A DNA stretch of 64,000 nt, taken from an uncultured Prevotellaceae bacterium (GTDB taxonomy: Bacteria; Bacteroidota; Bacteroidia; Bacteroidales; Muribaculaceae). The position numbers and the translations under genes were made by a program. This document shows, one piece after another, positions 49,567 to 58,423 of the stretch; the stretch's first letter is position 1; each line of letters starts with the position of its first letter. Under the pieces are notes generated by a model. The model saw only the letters and a list, made by a program, of their open reading frames with translations, was not told the origin of the DNA and did no database searches. Location: the NCBI GenBank assembly GCA_900318335.1, contig ONKF01000011.1, positions 58,569 through 122,568 of the forward strand. The letters run 5' to 3'.

Positions 49567-51825
49567 ATGAAGAAAACCTTTTTGATGGCCGCCACCATGC
49601 TGGCTGGCCTCGTTGCGGCAGCACAGCCTGCTGCGACCGACACCGTGCCCTCCGTCGCCCTGAGCGAGCTGGAGGTGCTGGGTACCCGTGCAAGTGCGAG
49701 CACTCCTGTAGCGTTTATTAATGTGACGGCCAAGCAGCTTGCGGCCGAGAACCATGGACTGGACATCCCGTTCCTGTTGACGATGACCCCGTCGGTCATC
49801 ACCACCAGTGACGCGGGTGCTGGCGTGGGTTACACGTCGATGCGCGTGCGTGGCACCGATGCCACGCGCATCAATATCACTGTCAACGACATCCCGCAGA
49901 ACGATGCCGAGAGCCACAGCATTTATTGGGTGAACACGCCCGACTTCGCATCGTCGGTGCGCGACATCCAGGTGCAGCGTGGCGCGGGCACCTCGACCAA
50001 CGGCTCGGGCGCCTTCGGTGGCAGCGTGAATATGCGGACGCAGAGCTTCTCTCGTGACGCCTACGCTGAGGTGTCGGGCAGTTACGGCTCATTCAATACC
50101 AATAAGGAGACCCTGCGCGTGGGTACCGGCATGATGGGTGATCATTGGGCCATGGAAGCCCGCTTGTCACACATCGGCAGTGATGGCTACCGCGACCGTG
50201 CCAGCAGCGAGTTGCTGAGTTACTTCGGTCAGCTGGGCTATTTCAATAATAGTGGAACATCGTTGCGCTTTATCACCTATGGCGGCAAGGAAGACACCTA
50301 CCACGCCTGGGATGGCATCAGCCGTGACGACCTCAAGAACAACCGCACCTATAACCCCAACGGCGAAATCAAGCACGACGGCAAGGTGACGGGCTTCTAC
50401 AAGGACCAGAAGGACATCTACCGTCAGACCCACTACCAGCTCATCTTGAATCAGACATTCAATCCCCAGTGGAAACTCAACGTTGCCCTGCATTACACCA
50501 ATGGTTACGGCTACTACCAGGAATACAAGAATGCCCGCACTCTCAAGGAATATGCCTTGCTGCCCGTTGTGACGTCCGAGGGCACCAGCAAGAAGGCGAG
50601 CCTCGTGAGGAAAAAATGTGTGGATAGCGACTTCGGCGGTGGCGTGTTCTCGTTGCAGTATAGCAATGACCGCCTGGCGGCCACCCTGGGCGGCGGTATC
50701 AACCGTTACAGTAACGATCACTACGGCCAGGTCATCTGGGTGGAGAACTACACCAACCCGCTGGCTCCCGACCACGAGTATTACCGCAATAACGGCCGCA
50801 AGACCGACTTCAACATCTATGTCAAGGGTAATTACGTGATTACGGGCGGCTTGAGCGCCTATGCCGACTTGCAGTACCGCCACATCGGTTACCGCATCAC
50901 TGGCAACAACGACAAGTGGGACTGGACAGCCGACCCCGAGCGCCTGCAGGCCCTCAACATAGACGAGCCCTTCGACTTCTTCAACCCTAAGGCTGGCTTG
51001 AACTGGCAGATTAATGCCAAGCACCGTGCCTATGCCTCGTTTGCCGTGGCCCAGAAGGAGCCTACCCGCAACAATTACACCGATGGCCTGTTCCTGAAGC
51101 ATCCCACGAGCGAGAAACTCTATGACTGGGAGGCTGGCTACGAGTTCCATTCGGGCCGTTACCTGTTCAATGTCAACCTGTACTACATGAACTACAAGGA
51201 CCAGCTCGTGCTCAACGGCAAGATCAACGAGATCGGCGAGCTGATGGCCGAGAATGTCCCCAACAGTTACCGCATGGGTATCGAGCTGCTGGCAGGTATG
51301 CACTTCACCGACTGGTTGCGTTGGGAGGTGAATGCCACCTTCAGCCGCAACCGCATCAAGGACTATGTGGGCTACGTGAGCGACTATGACGCCGACACCT
51401 GGGAGGACATGTGGACCCAGACCGAGATCCATGCTGGAAACAAAACCATCGCTTTCTCACCCAGCGTGACCCTGGGCAGCATGCTGGCCTTTGACTATAA
51501 AGGTTTCTCAGCCTATCTGCAGTCCCAGTACGTCTCCCGCCAGTATCTTGACAACTTCGAGCGCAAGGAGGATTCACTCGATCCGTATTTTGTCAACAAC
51601 CTGGACCTGGCCTACACCTTCAAGCTGCCGCACATCCGCAGCATCACCCTGGGCGTGGCCATCTACAACCTCTTCAACCAGAAGTACGAGACCAACGGTT
51701 ACTCAATGACCAGTGCCCTCTATCCCGGCGGTAGCAAGGAGAACAAATACACCCTGTACAGTGATCCCCGCTTCTATCCCATGGCAGGCATCAACGCCCT
51801 GGGCCACATCACTTTCCGCTTCTGA
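49567..51825 (+). CDS. TonB-dependent receptor, probably for thiamine
   Basis: 752 residues. Signal peptide MKKTFLMAATMLAGLVAAAQ, TonB-box-like VALSELEVLGTRA, plug domain (MRVRGTDATRINITVNDIPQ, DIQVQRGAGTSTNGSGAFGG) and barrel ending in HITFRF. It lacks the carboxypeptidase-regulatory N-domain of the SusC type. Specificity is inferred from the upstream TPP riboswitch and the downstream pnuT: Bacteroidetes use such a pair for thiamine across the outer and inner membranes. Confidence 0.92.
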   Translation: MKKTFLMAATMLAGLVAAAQPAATDTVPSVALSELEVLGTRASASTPVAFINVTAKQLAAENHGLDIPFLLTMTPSVITTSDAGAGVGYTSMRVRGTDATRINITVNDIPQNDAESHSIYWVNTPDFASSVRDIQVQRGAGTSTNGSGAFGGSVNMRTQSFSRDAYAEVSGSYGSFNTNKETLRVGTGMMGDHWAMEARLSHIGSDGYRDRASSELLSYFGQLGYFNNSGTSLRFITYGGKEDTYHAWDGISRDDLKNNRTYNPNGEIKHDGKVTGFYKDQKDIYRQTHYQLILNQTFNPQWKLNVALHYTNGYGYYQEYKNARTLKEYALLPVVTSEGTSKKASLVRKKCVDSDFGGGVFSLQYSNDRLAATLGGGINRYSNDHYGQVIWVENYTNPLAPDHEYYRNNGRKTDFNIYVKGNYVITGGLSAYADLQYRHIGYRITGNNDKWDWTADPERLQALNIDEPFDFFNPKAGLNWQINAKHRAYASFAVAQKEPTRNNYTDGLFLKHPTSEKLYDWEAGYEFHSGRYLFNVNLYYMNYKDQLVLNGKINEIGELMAENVPNSYRMGIELLAGMHFTDWLRWEVNATFSRNRIKDYVGYVSDYDADTWEDMWTQTEIHAGNKTIAFSPSVTLGSMLAFDYKGFSAYLQSQYVSRQYLDNFERKEDSLDPYFVNNLDLAYTFKLPHIRSITLGVAIYNLFNQKYETNGYSMTSALYPGGSKENKYTLYSDPRFYPMAGINALGHITFRF

Positions 51826-51833
51826 CACCAAAT

Positions 51834-51902
51834 CTCACGCTAAGCCGCAAAAACCGATAAGATCTTCTTTAAAGGTTCAAAAACTTAGCGGCTTAGCGTG
51901 AG
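51834..51902. repeat. Long inverted repeat between TonB receptor and pnuT
   Basis: CTCACGCTAAGCCGC (51834-51848) and GCGGCTTAGCGTGAG (51888-51902) are a perfect 15-bp inverted repeat around a 39-base loop. A related single arm occurs near 47474-47500. It may attenuate pnuT or be a mobile intergenic repeat. Confidence 0.75.
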
Positions 51903-51932
51903 GATGATGATTTGTGTTTAGAAACTAAATGA

Positions 51933-52562
51933 ATGGAAACGATAGCTCAATATTTCAATAATTTCGGCTGGGTCGAGGCCATCGATTTGGCGGGCCTGGT
52001 GTTGGGCCTCATCTACCTGTGGCTCGAGTTCAAGGCCAGCATCTGGTTGTGGCTCGTGAGCGTCATCATGCCCATTGTCCATGGCTACCTCTATTGGGAG
52101 CGCGGTTTGTATGCCGACTTTGGCATGGAGGTTTATTACGTGCTCGCCGCCGTTTATGGCTATGCCATGTGGCGCTGGTCCCGTTCCCGGGGTGGGGAAG
52201 GAGAGAAAGCCGCCGAGTTGCCCATTACCCATTTCCCGTTGCGGCGCGTGCTGCCCGTAGCCATTGTGGGCTTGGCGCTGTGGGCTGGCATATACTGGAT
52301 ACTCACTACCTACACCGACAGCAGCGTTCCCGTCTGTGACAGCTTCACCACAGCCCTGAGCATGGTTGCCCTGTGGGCACTGGCCCAGAAGTATGCCGAG
52401 CAGTGGCTCTTGTGGCTAGTCGTTGACCTGGTTTGCACCGTGCTTTATATCTACAAGCAGATTCCGTTCACCGCGGCCCTGTATGGCTTCTACACCGTCA
52501 TGGCTGTGCTGGGTTATCGCCAGTGGCTCGGCATGATGCGCCGGCAAGAGACGGCTATTTAG
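51933..52562 (+). CDS. pnuT: PnuC-family thiamine transporter PnuT
   Basis: 209 residues with seven or so membrane spans: VEAIDLAGLVLGLIYLWLEF, IWLWLVSVIMPIVHGYLYWE, VLPVAIVGLALWAGIYWIL, LYGFYTVMAVLGYRQW. The segment QWLLWLVVDLVCTVLYIYK matches the PnuC WxxWxxxD signature. PnuC proteins are facilitators that rely on phosphorylation of the vitamin inside. TPP control of the upstream gene points to thiamine rather than nicotinamide riboside. No thiamine pyrophosphokinase gene follows. Confidence 0.92.
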   Translation: METIAQYFNNFGWVEAIDLAGLVLGLIYLWLEFKASIWLWLVSVIMPIVHGYLYWERGLYADFGMEVYYVLAAVYGYAMWRWSRSRGGEGEKAAELPITHFPLRRVLPVAIVGLALWAGIYWILTTYTDSSVPVCDSFTTALSMVALWALAQKYAEQWLLWLVVDLVCTVLYIYKQIPFTAALYGFYTVMAVLGYRQWLGMMRRQETAI

Positions 52563-52670
52563 AGCAGCGGACAGGGAATTTAACAGAAAGAACCGCGCCA
52601 CGCGCTGAATCCAGGTCAGCACGCGGCGCGGTTTAGTCTGTACGGTATCAATTACCAATGCTGTTCCCTA

Positions 52671-53714
52671 TTAACTACCGAGCAGCAAGTCGATCAATGC
52701 CGTCATATCAGAAATGCAGACGTCACCGTTCCCGTTAACGTCTGCAGCACGCTCGTCATAACGGGCGGGGGGATTCCCCAATAGGAAGTCGATGAGCGCT
52801 GTCACATCGGCGATGGTAACAGCATGGTCAGCGTTCACGTCGCCGAGTAGGTATGCGGGGGCGTCATTCACTTCGAGGTAAACGATGTCGGAAGAGTTGC
52901 GTACCCCATCGACCGTGTAGTAAACCTGAACGCCAATGCGCCAAATGAACTGTGGGTCATTCAAGAAGTGGATTGCTCCTGGTGCCAAATAGCCATGGAT
53001 GAGCGAGAAAGGCAATTCGTCCATGTCGCCGGTCATGCCGCCCAGATAGTCATAGGGGCCATACTCGCTATAGAGGAAGGTGTAGCGCTCGTTGTAGTCA
53101 AAGAAGATGCTGTAGGACACATTGGCCTGCAACAAGGTGTTGCCATCCACGTCAACGGGCGGAATGATGTCAAATTGGAATAAGGGCGACCAATTGGTGC
53201 CATCGCCGGCTGTCCAAGTCAGGTCGGTGGCATTAGCGGGCTTGGCGGGCATGACCTGATCCAGGTAAGTGTAAACGATGTCAGACGCGGTCTTGGTGCC
53301 GTTGTAGTTATAATAGACCTGAATGCCGATGCGCTCTGTGAAGAAAGGAGGATTCTCTTGGTTTGTGCGGTAGAAAAACACGATAGAATCATTCATGCTG
53401 TACTTATTAAAACCGTAGGGGATTTCGGTCATATCCTCAGTGATTCCAGCTATACCACCATATTCGGCTACAGTGAAGGTGAAGATCTGGTCATCATCGG
53501 TAAAAATGCTGTAACTGAAATTCTCGGCATCAAGAGGTATGCCAAACGTCGCATCCTTGAGAGAAATCTTGAATTTCAAGTTAGACTGGCCAAGAATACT
53601 GCTTCCAAAATCCTGCCATTTCACATCAGTAGGATTGGCAGGCTTCATTTCAAATTGTGCCGAAGCACCAAAAGCCACTGCGACAGCAGCAATGAAAAGT
53701 AACAATTTCTTCAT
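52671..53714 (-). CDS. Secreted protein with dockerin-type tail
   Basis: 347 residues. Signal peptide MKKLLLFIAAVAVAFGASAQ, then two similar beta-sandwich modules of about 130 residues (KPANPTDVKWQDFGSSILGQ... and KPANATDLTWTAGDGTNWSP...), each with NFSYSIFTDDDQIFTF/NVSYSIFFDYNERYTF and a RIGIQVYYNYNG/RIGVQVYYTVDG end. The C-terminus has two dockerin type I repeats (GDVNADHAVTIADVTALIDF, DVNGNGDVCISDMTALIDLL). No catalytic motif. Function unknown. It stands opposite to and splits pnuT from its duplicate fragment. Confidence 0.75.
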   Translation of the reverse strand: MKKLLLFIAAVAVAFGASAQFEMKPANPTDVKWQDFGSSILGQSNLKFKISLKDATFGIPLDAENFSYSIFTDDDQIFTFTVAEYGGIAGITEDMTEIPYGFNKYSMNDSIVFFYRTNQENPPFFTERIGIQVYYNYNGTKTASDIVYTYLDQVMPAKPANATDLTWTAGDGTNWSPLFQFDIIPPVDVDGNTLLQANVSYSIFFDYNERYTFLYSEYGPYDYLGGMTGDMDELPFSLIHGYLAPGAIHFLNDPQFIWRIGVQVYYTVDGVRNSSDIVYLEVNDAPAYLLGDVNADHAVTIADVTALIDFLLGNPPARYDERAADVNGNGDVCISDMTALIDLLLGS

Positions 53715-53889
53715 AATGAAAAAGAATATGGTTAATAAAAGTATTAATATGCATGATTTCTGTTTGCAAAGTTAAGAAATATTTTTGAGCAAAACACATA
53801 TTAGATGGAAAATCGTTCAGCCGACCTATCATTTTCCAGCATTTTCAGGCAATTCACGCATGAGTTAAAGGCCATAGCGGGCCGGAGGC

Positions 53890-54096
53890 ATGGTTGCCCT
53901 GTGGGCACTGGCCCAGAAGTATGCCGAGCAGTGGTTGCTGTGGCTCGTCGTCGATGCCGTGAGTGTTTACCTGTATGTAATAAAGGACGTCCCGTTCAAG
54001 GCTGGCCTGTATTCCCTTTATATTATTATCGCCGTCCTCGGCTACCGCCAGTGGCTCCGCAAGATTGACAAACCCACTCAGCCTGCTTTGGAATAA
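53890..54096 (+). pseudogene. 3' fragment of a second pnuT-like gene
   Basis: Encodes MVALWALAQKYAEQWLLWLV then DAVSVYLYVIKDVPFKAGLY, the last third of a PnuC protein, aligning with residues 143-209 of the pnuT at 51933. Bases 53888-53934 are identical to 52360-52406 (47 nt), after which the two differ much more. Upstream of 53888 there is no PnuC sequence. It cannot be a working transporter. Confidence 0.8.
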
Positions 54097-54215
54097 GAAA
54101 ACCAATTAGTTTAATTCGTGGTTTATTAAATAAGTGGATATCAATTCGCGAAATTAGATATAATAGGATTGCGGATGCCCTTAGTTTAATTCGCGTAATT
54201 CGTAGTTTGTTTGAT

Positions 54216-56135
54216 TTAGAGGCCGCGGACGTCCTGGATGTAGTCAAACAGGCGCTTGTAGAACGGGTGTCGGGTCATGGTCGTGGCGTCGCCCAGGATG
54301 AACAGTTTCATGCGGGCGCGGGTGATGGCGACGTTCATGCGGCGCAGGTCGCGCAGGAATCCGATTTGTCCGGCGTCGTTGGCGCGCACGAGCGAGATGA
54401 TGATCACGTCGCGTTCCTGCCCCTGGAACCCATCCACCGTGTTGATAGTGATCAAGTGGCGATAGGGCTTGAAGAAGGCGCGTTTCTTGAGCAGCCGCTT
54501 CAGGTATTGCACCTGGGCACGGTAGGGCGAGATGATGCCCACGTCGATTCGTTCGTCCAGGATGCGCTGCTTGCCCACGCGTTGGAAATATATCTGCAGC
54601 AGGCTGATGGTCAGGTTAGCCTCGCCCTTGTTGACACGGCCAAACGACTCCCCGATAAACTGTTCCTTGAAATTGCCCTTCTCGTCATCTCCCAGGTTGA
54701 TGCTCGACGTGTCAAACCACAGGATGGGGGCATCGCCCTCGTGGATAACGCGGTGAGCGACCTCGGGGGCCGATACCATCTGCCCGTGGTAGAAATAGTC
54801 GCTGCTGAACTGCATGATCTCGTCGTTCATGCGGTATTGCACCTCGAGCAGCGAGACACACTCGGGCTTGTTCTTGACGATGCGCTCCATGAGCGTCACG
54901 CCCAGGCCGCCCTTCAGGGCCTCCAGACTCTTCACCGTGGGCGGCAGTTGGCAATGGTCACCCGCCAGGATGACGCGGCTGGCGCGGCGGATGGGAATCC
55001 AGCAGGCCGCTTCGAGTGCCTGGGCCGCCTCGTCGATAAACACTGTGCCAAACCGCTTGCCGTCCAGCAGCTTGTTGCCGGCTCCCACCAGAGTCGAGGC
55101 AATGACGCGCACTTGCCCGAAGATGTCGGCGTTGATGCGCACCTCGAGCTCCACGGCCACTTCCTTCAGGCGGTCCAGTTTCTGATGGAAGCGCTCGCCC
55201 GACTCACGCCGCCGGCGCCTCATCTCGCGGATGTTGCGCCTCACCTGCCACAGCTTGGGGTAGTCGGGGTGGTCGGCAAAGCGGCGCTCATAGGTGAAAC
55301 TCAGCATCTTGTCGTTGACGCGTGTGGGGTTGCCAAGGCGCAGCACCGGGATGCCGCAGTCCACCAGTTTCTCGCTGATCCAGTCCACGGCGGTGTTGCT
55401 CTGGGCACACACGAGCACCTGGGTCTCGCGCATCAGCGTCTCGTTGATGGCCTCGACCAGTGTTGTCGTCTTGCCCGTGCCGGGAGGGCCGTGCAGCACG
55501 CGCACGTCCTTGGCGCGCAGCACATCGTTGACGGCCCGCTCCTGGCTCGCGTTCAGCCACGGGAACCGCATCGCCTCAAATGTGAACGTCTCGGCCCGCT
55601 GGTGTCCGTAAAACAGGTCGCGCAGGTAGGCCAGGCGCGTCCCCTTGGCATTGATGACCCGTTCCAGCGCGTCCTGCATCATGCGGTAGCTCGTCTCGTC
55701 AAAGAACAGTTGCAGGCCCAGCGGCAGCTGTGAGTTCTGCAGTTCCAGCGCGTGCCCCTCGGGGATAGCGACAACCATGCGGTCACCGTCAACCCACGAG
55801 ATGGTCCCCGTGAAGCCGAAGTAGTGGATGCTGCCCGCCTGCTTGAGGTCGCCCTGGGGCACCTCGGCACTGAAAAACACGACGGGTTTGCCGTACTCGA
55901 AGTTATGGTCTATCTCCTCGTCGGCCTTGCGGGTCACCTCGATGCAGTACTGGTTCAGCGAGTTGTAGTAGGCGCGTCCCACCTTGAGCGGGAACCAGGC
56001 GTCGCCGCGTGTCACCTTGCGTGCCAGCCCCATGCTCTCGGTCTGCAGGCGATAAGCCTCCTTCTCCTCCCGGTATTCCACCCGGAGCAGTTCCCGCTGC
56101 ACCTGCAGCTGCCCTATAGCCGACGTATTACTCAT
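54216..56135 (-). CDS. Upf1/IGHMBP2-like superfamily 1 helicase
   Basis: 639 residues. Walker A VLHGPPGTGKTTTLVEAINE, VLVCAQSNTAVDWISEKLV (motif Ia), Walker B FIDEAAQALEAACWIPIRRA, LAGDHCQLPPTVKS, LEVQYRMNDEIMQF, NTVDGFQGQERDVIIISLVR and MNVAITRARMKLFILGD: the complete SF1B set. The N-terminal 150 residues form a 1B-like beta domain (VGRAYYNSLNQYCIEVTR, TISWVDGDRMVVAIPEG). A 5' to 3' DNA or RNA helicase is expected. Cytosolic. A minus-strand TAACTTTG lies just upstream. Confidence 0.93.
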   Translation of the reverse strand: MSNTSAIGQLQVQRELLRVEYREEKEAYRLQTESMGLARKVTRGDAWFPLKVGRAYYNSLNQYCIEVTRKADEEIDHNFEYGKPVVFFSAEVPQGDLKQAGSIHYFGFTGTISWVDGDRMVVAIPEGHALELQNSQLPLGLQLFFDETSYRMMQDALERVINAKGTRLAYLRDLFYGHQRAETFTFEAMRFPWLNASQERAVNDVLRAKDVRVLHGPPGTGKTTTLVEAINETLMRETQVLVCAQSNTAVDWISEKLVDCGIPVLRLGNPTRVNDKMLSFTYERRFADHPDYPKLWQVRRNIREMRRRRRESGERFHQKLDRLKEVAVELEVRINADIFGQVRVIASTLVGAGNKLLDGKRFGTVFIDEAAQALEAACWIPIRRASRVILAGDHCQLPPTVKSLEALKGGLGVTLMERIVKNKPECVSLLEVQYRMNDEIMQFSSDYFYHGQMVSAPEVAHRVIHEGDAPILWFDTSSINLGDDEKGNFKEQFIGESFGRVNKGEANLTISLLQIYFQRVGKQRILDERIDVGIISPYRAQVQYLKRLLKKRAFFKPYRHLITINTVDGFQGQERDVIIISLVRANDAGQIGFLRDLRRMNVAITRARMKLFILGDATTMTRHPFYKRLFDYIQDVRGL

Positions 56136-56489
56136 TGTTATTGATGCAAAGTTACAACAAATATTAAAAACGCCACGGTTTGTCTGTCAACCTGGCACAA
56201 CAAAATCTATTAAGAAAACAACAAATACAACAAATACAACAAATACAAATAACTTGCCCCCGTTGTTTGAAAAAAAACTGTGCGTCAGCCCCTTTAAACA
56301 TTAAACCTTAAACATTAAACTGCGAGCCTCGCGAGCATAATTGAATACAACAAATACAAATAATGTTGTCCCCGTTACTTGAAAAAACTGTGCGTCAGCC
56401 CCTTTAAACTTTAAACACTAAACTCTAAACTGCGAGCCTCGCGAGCATAATTGTACTTCTTGTTTTCTTTTTTTTGTCCGTCCGTTCGT
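56136..56489. repeat. Intergenic repeat cluster, units 1 and 2
   Basis: No gene. Two tandem copies of a composite repeat, about 56213-56343 and 56344-56453. Each has (AACAAATAC)n, then AACTTG/ATGTTG+TCCCCGTT, TTGAAAAAACTGTGCGTCAG, CCCCTTTAAAC, a variable TTTAAAC/CTAAAC run, and CTGCGAGCCTCGCGAGCATA. Confidence 0.85.
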
Positions 56490-57638
56490 TTATTGGGTGG
56501 GGTGGTGGTTGAGGAACCAGCGCATGAGGTCGAGGCTCATGGTCACGTCGCTCTGGTGGATGTACTTGTCGCGGTCGGCATCGAGTTTGTTGAGCAGTTG
56601 TTCGGCTTTGGGGCGGTCTTCCTCAAGGGCGAGGGCTACTGCCATGGTCGTCATCTGCTTGTCGCTCTGCGTCGGGGCGTGGTGTGCGACGTATTTGGCG
56701 ACCTCATCGGTGTAGTGGTGGCGCGCTTCATCGTCGAGGCCCGTGGCGATGCATGCCAGTGTCATCATGTTTTCCAGTTCCAGACGGTACAGGGGCATGA
56801 TGTCGCTCTTGTGGCTGATGGCCTCGGTGAGTTGCTGGTAGGACTCTTCCCACTGGTACTGGGCCTGCTTGCGCGTCGCCGAGGCCAGCACGGTGGCAGC
56901 GTGCATGGGGTTCTTCCAGTCGATGGGGTCGGGTATGGTGAACAGGCGTTCTGGCATCTCGTCATAGGTCTTGCCTTCCTGGTTGAGTGCGTTGAGTTCG
57001 AGAATGTTGCAGAAACTCTGCTTGGCTGCTGGGTCCTTCTCCAGCTGCAATAGGTTGTAGCCGTCGTTGGCAACTCCGCCCAGTTTCATGGGTATGCCGT
57101 TGGTCAACACCCCAAAAATGCCAAATAGCGCCATCATCCCGAGCAGTATATCCAGCCATTCAGGCAGGTCCAGGGCCCATATCAGCACGATGGAGAGCAG
57201 AGTGATGATGAGTTGGACGAGCACACCGCCGGCATTGTACCACCGCGTGTCGATTTCCTCTAGCGGCTTGTCGGGTGGAGCCATCAGGCACTGTCCGCCT
57301 GTTCCCTCCAACTCAAAGTTGCGCCACCTCAGGCGTCCGTCCTTGCGGATAAGCGTCCAGTTAAAGAAACGGAACGACACGAACTTATAGCCCGTCAGCA
57401 GTCCCGCCACCAGGTGTCCTCCCTCATGGATGATAATATTCAGGATAGCGGCAAGCAGGGCAGCGAGCAGCATCCAGGCAATGCCGACAACTTTCTGCAG
57501 GGTGAGCTTACCGAAGATAGTGCTCGCAACTGTCATGACCGACTCGCCGTCGATCAGCGCAATGATGGGGATGATACTAATCAGGCCGATAACCGCGCCC
57601 AGTAGCAGGCCTCCAATGAGTCTAAATAACAATTTCAT
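56490..57638 (-). CDS. M50-like (site-2 protease type) membrane metallopeptidase
   Basis: 382 residues. Membrane spans MKLLFRLIGGLLLGAVIGLI, VVGIAWMLLAALLAAILNII, VLVQLIITLLSIVLIWALDL and ILLGMMALFGIFGVLTNGIP surround the zinc motif IIIHEGGHLVAGLL (HExxH) and a weaker second motif GVANDGYNLLQL instead of NxxPxxxLDG. The C-terminal 170 residues are soluble and TPR-like. It may cleave membrane proteins, or may be an M50 relative with altered activity. Flanked by the intergenic repeats. Confidence 0.75.
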   Translation of the reverse strand: MKLLFRLIGGLLLGAVIGLISIIPIIALIDGESVMTVASTIFGKLTLQKVVGIAWMLLAALLAAILNIIIHEGGHLVAGLLTGYKFVSFRFFNWTLIRKDGRLRWRNFELEGTGGQCLMAPPDKPLEEIDTRWYNAGGVLVQLIITLLSIVLIWALDLPEWLDILLGMMALFGIFGVLTNGIPMKLGGVANDGYNLLQLEKDPAAKQSFCNILELNALNQEGKTYDEMPERLFTIPDPIDWKNPMHAATVLASATRKQAQYQWEESYQQLTEAISHKSDIMPLYRLELENMMTLACIATGLDDEARHHYTDEVAKYVAHHAPTQSDKQMTTMAVALALEEDRPKAEQLLNKLDADRDKYIHQSDVTMSLDLMRWFLNHHPTQ

Positions 57639-57761
57639 CTCTATAAACCGTTTTTGCTGTTACCGACCACAAAGGTAATCATTTTTTACTTTCCTTATAA
57701 CTCTTGAGGGCGTGTTGTCCGTTCATCCGTTCGTCCAACCGCATGCATGCGTGCGAGAGTG

Positions 57762-57926
57762 TGTGCGTCATCTCCATTAAACTCTAAACACTACACTGCG
57801 AGCGGAGCGAGCTTAATTGAAAACAAGAAATACAAGAAATACAAATAACTTGTCCCCGTTGTTTGAAAAAAACGGTGCGTCAGCCCCTTTAAACACTAAA
57901 CGCTAAACTGCGAGCGGAGCGAGCAT
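57762..57926. repeat. Intergenic repeat, units 3 (partial) and 4
   Basis: 57762-57818 holds the 3' part (GTGCGTCA, CTCTAAAC, CTGCGAGCGGAGCGAGC) and 57819-57926 a whole unit in the same orientation as units 1 and 2. Here the end block is GCGAGCGGAGCGAGC rather than GCGAGCCTCGCGAGC. Confidence 0.85.
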
Positions 57927-57931
57927 CACGG

Positions 57932-58168
57932 TCAATGTTCGCGGCACCACCACCCGTCACCGATGACCGACAGGAAATTCTCCCTCGTGAACCAGGCAAA
58001 CTCGTCCCATTCCGTCGAGTCGCCATACAAGTCCTGCTCCGCATCATATTTCAGCCAATGCGTCGACCTTAACATCGGCCCCAGATAACGGGCATATTGC
58101 TGCTCCTCTCCAGGCTCATTACGCAAATTTTCCAACATCTCCTCTGTCTTAATCCATTTCTGTTCCAT
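57932..58168 (-). CDS. Small hypothetical acidic protein
   Basis: 78 residues from ATG 58168 (MEQKWIKTEEMLENLRNEPG); a GTG two codons earlier is less likely. Rich in Trp, Glu and Asp (STEWDEFAWFTRENF, VIGDGWWCREH). I do not recognise it. It lies between repeat unit 4 and McrB, divergent from McrB. Codon use is similar to the GC-rich genes, which makes it plausible as real. Confidence 0.5.
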   Translation of the reverse strand: MEQKWIKTEEMLENLRNEPGEEQQYARYLGPMLRSTHWLKYDAEQDLYGDSTEWDEFAWFTRENFLSVIGDGWWCREH

Positions 58169-58266
58169 AATCACAAATTAGTTTTAAAATTAATTATACT
58201 ATTTATTTATTGGTATCATTAAAGGATACCTTAATGATTATTATTCAATTAATCGTGAAAAAATAC

Positions 58267-58411
58267 TATCTTTGCAAAACGAAAAAACTTCATTTTTGCG
58301 ACAACAATAGTTTAGATTCCATTATTGTTTGTTGATGCAAAAGTAGAAGATCGATATGAGACAAAAAAAGTATTTAGATCAGTTTAGATCAATTTAAAAA
58401 TCATTAGATCA
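58267..58411 (+). promoter_or_regulatory. Control region of mcrBC with phased GATC repeats
   Basis: A -7 box TATCTTTG (58267-58274) lies 149 bases before mcrB. Just before the gene TTTAGATCA occurs at 58373-58381 and 58383-58391 and ATTAGATCA at 58403-58411. The copies start 10 and 20 bases apart, one and two helix turns, so they face the same side of the DNA. An inverted GGTATC/GATACC (58212-58230) lies further upstream. Confidence 0.5.
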
Positions 58412-58423
58412 AAAGATAAGAAT

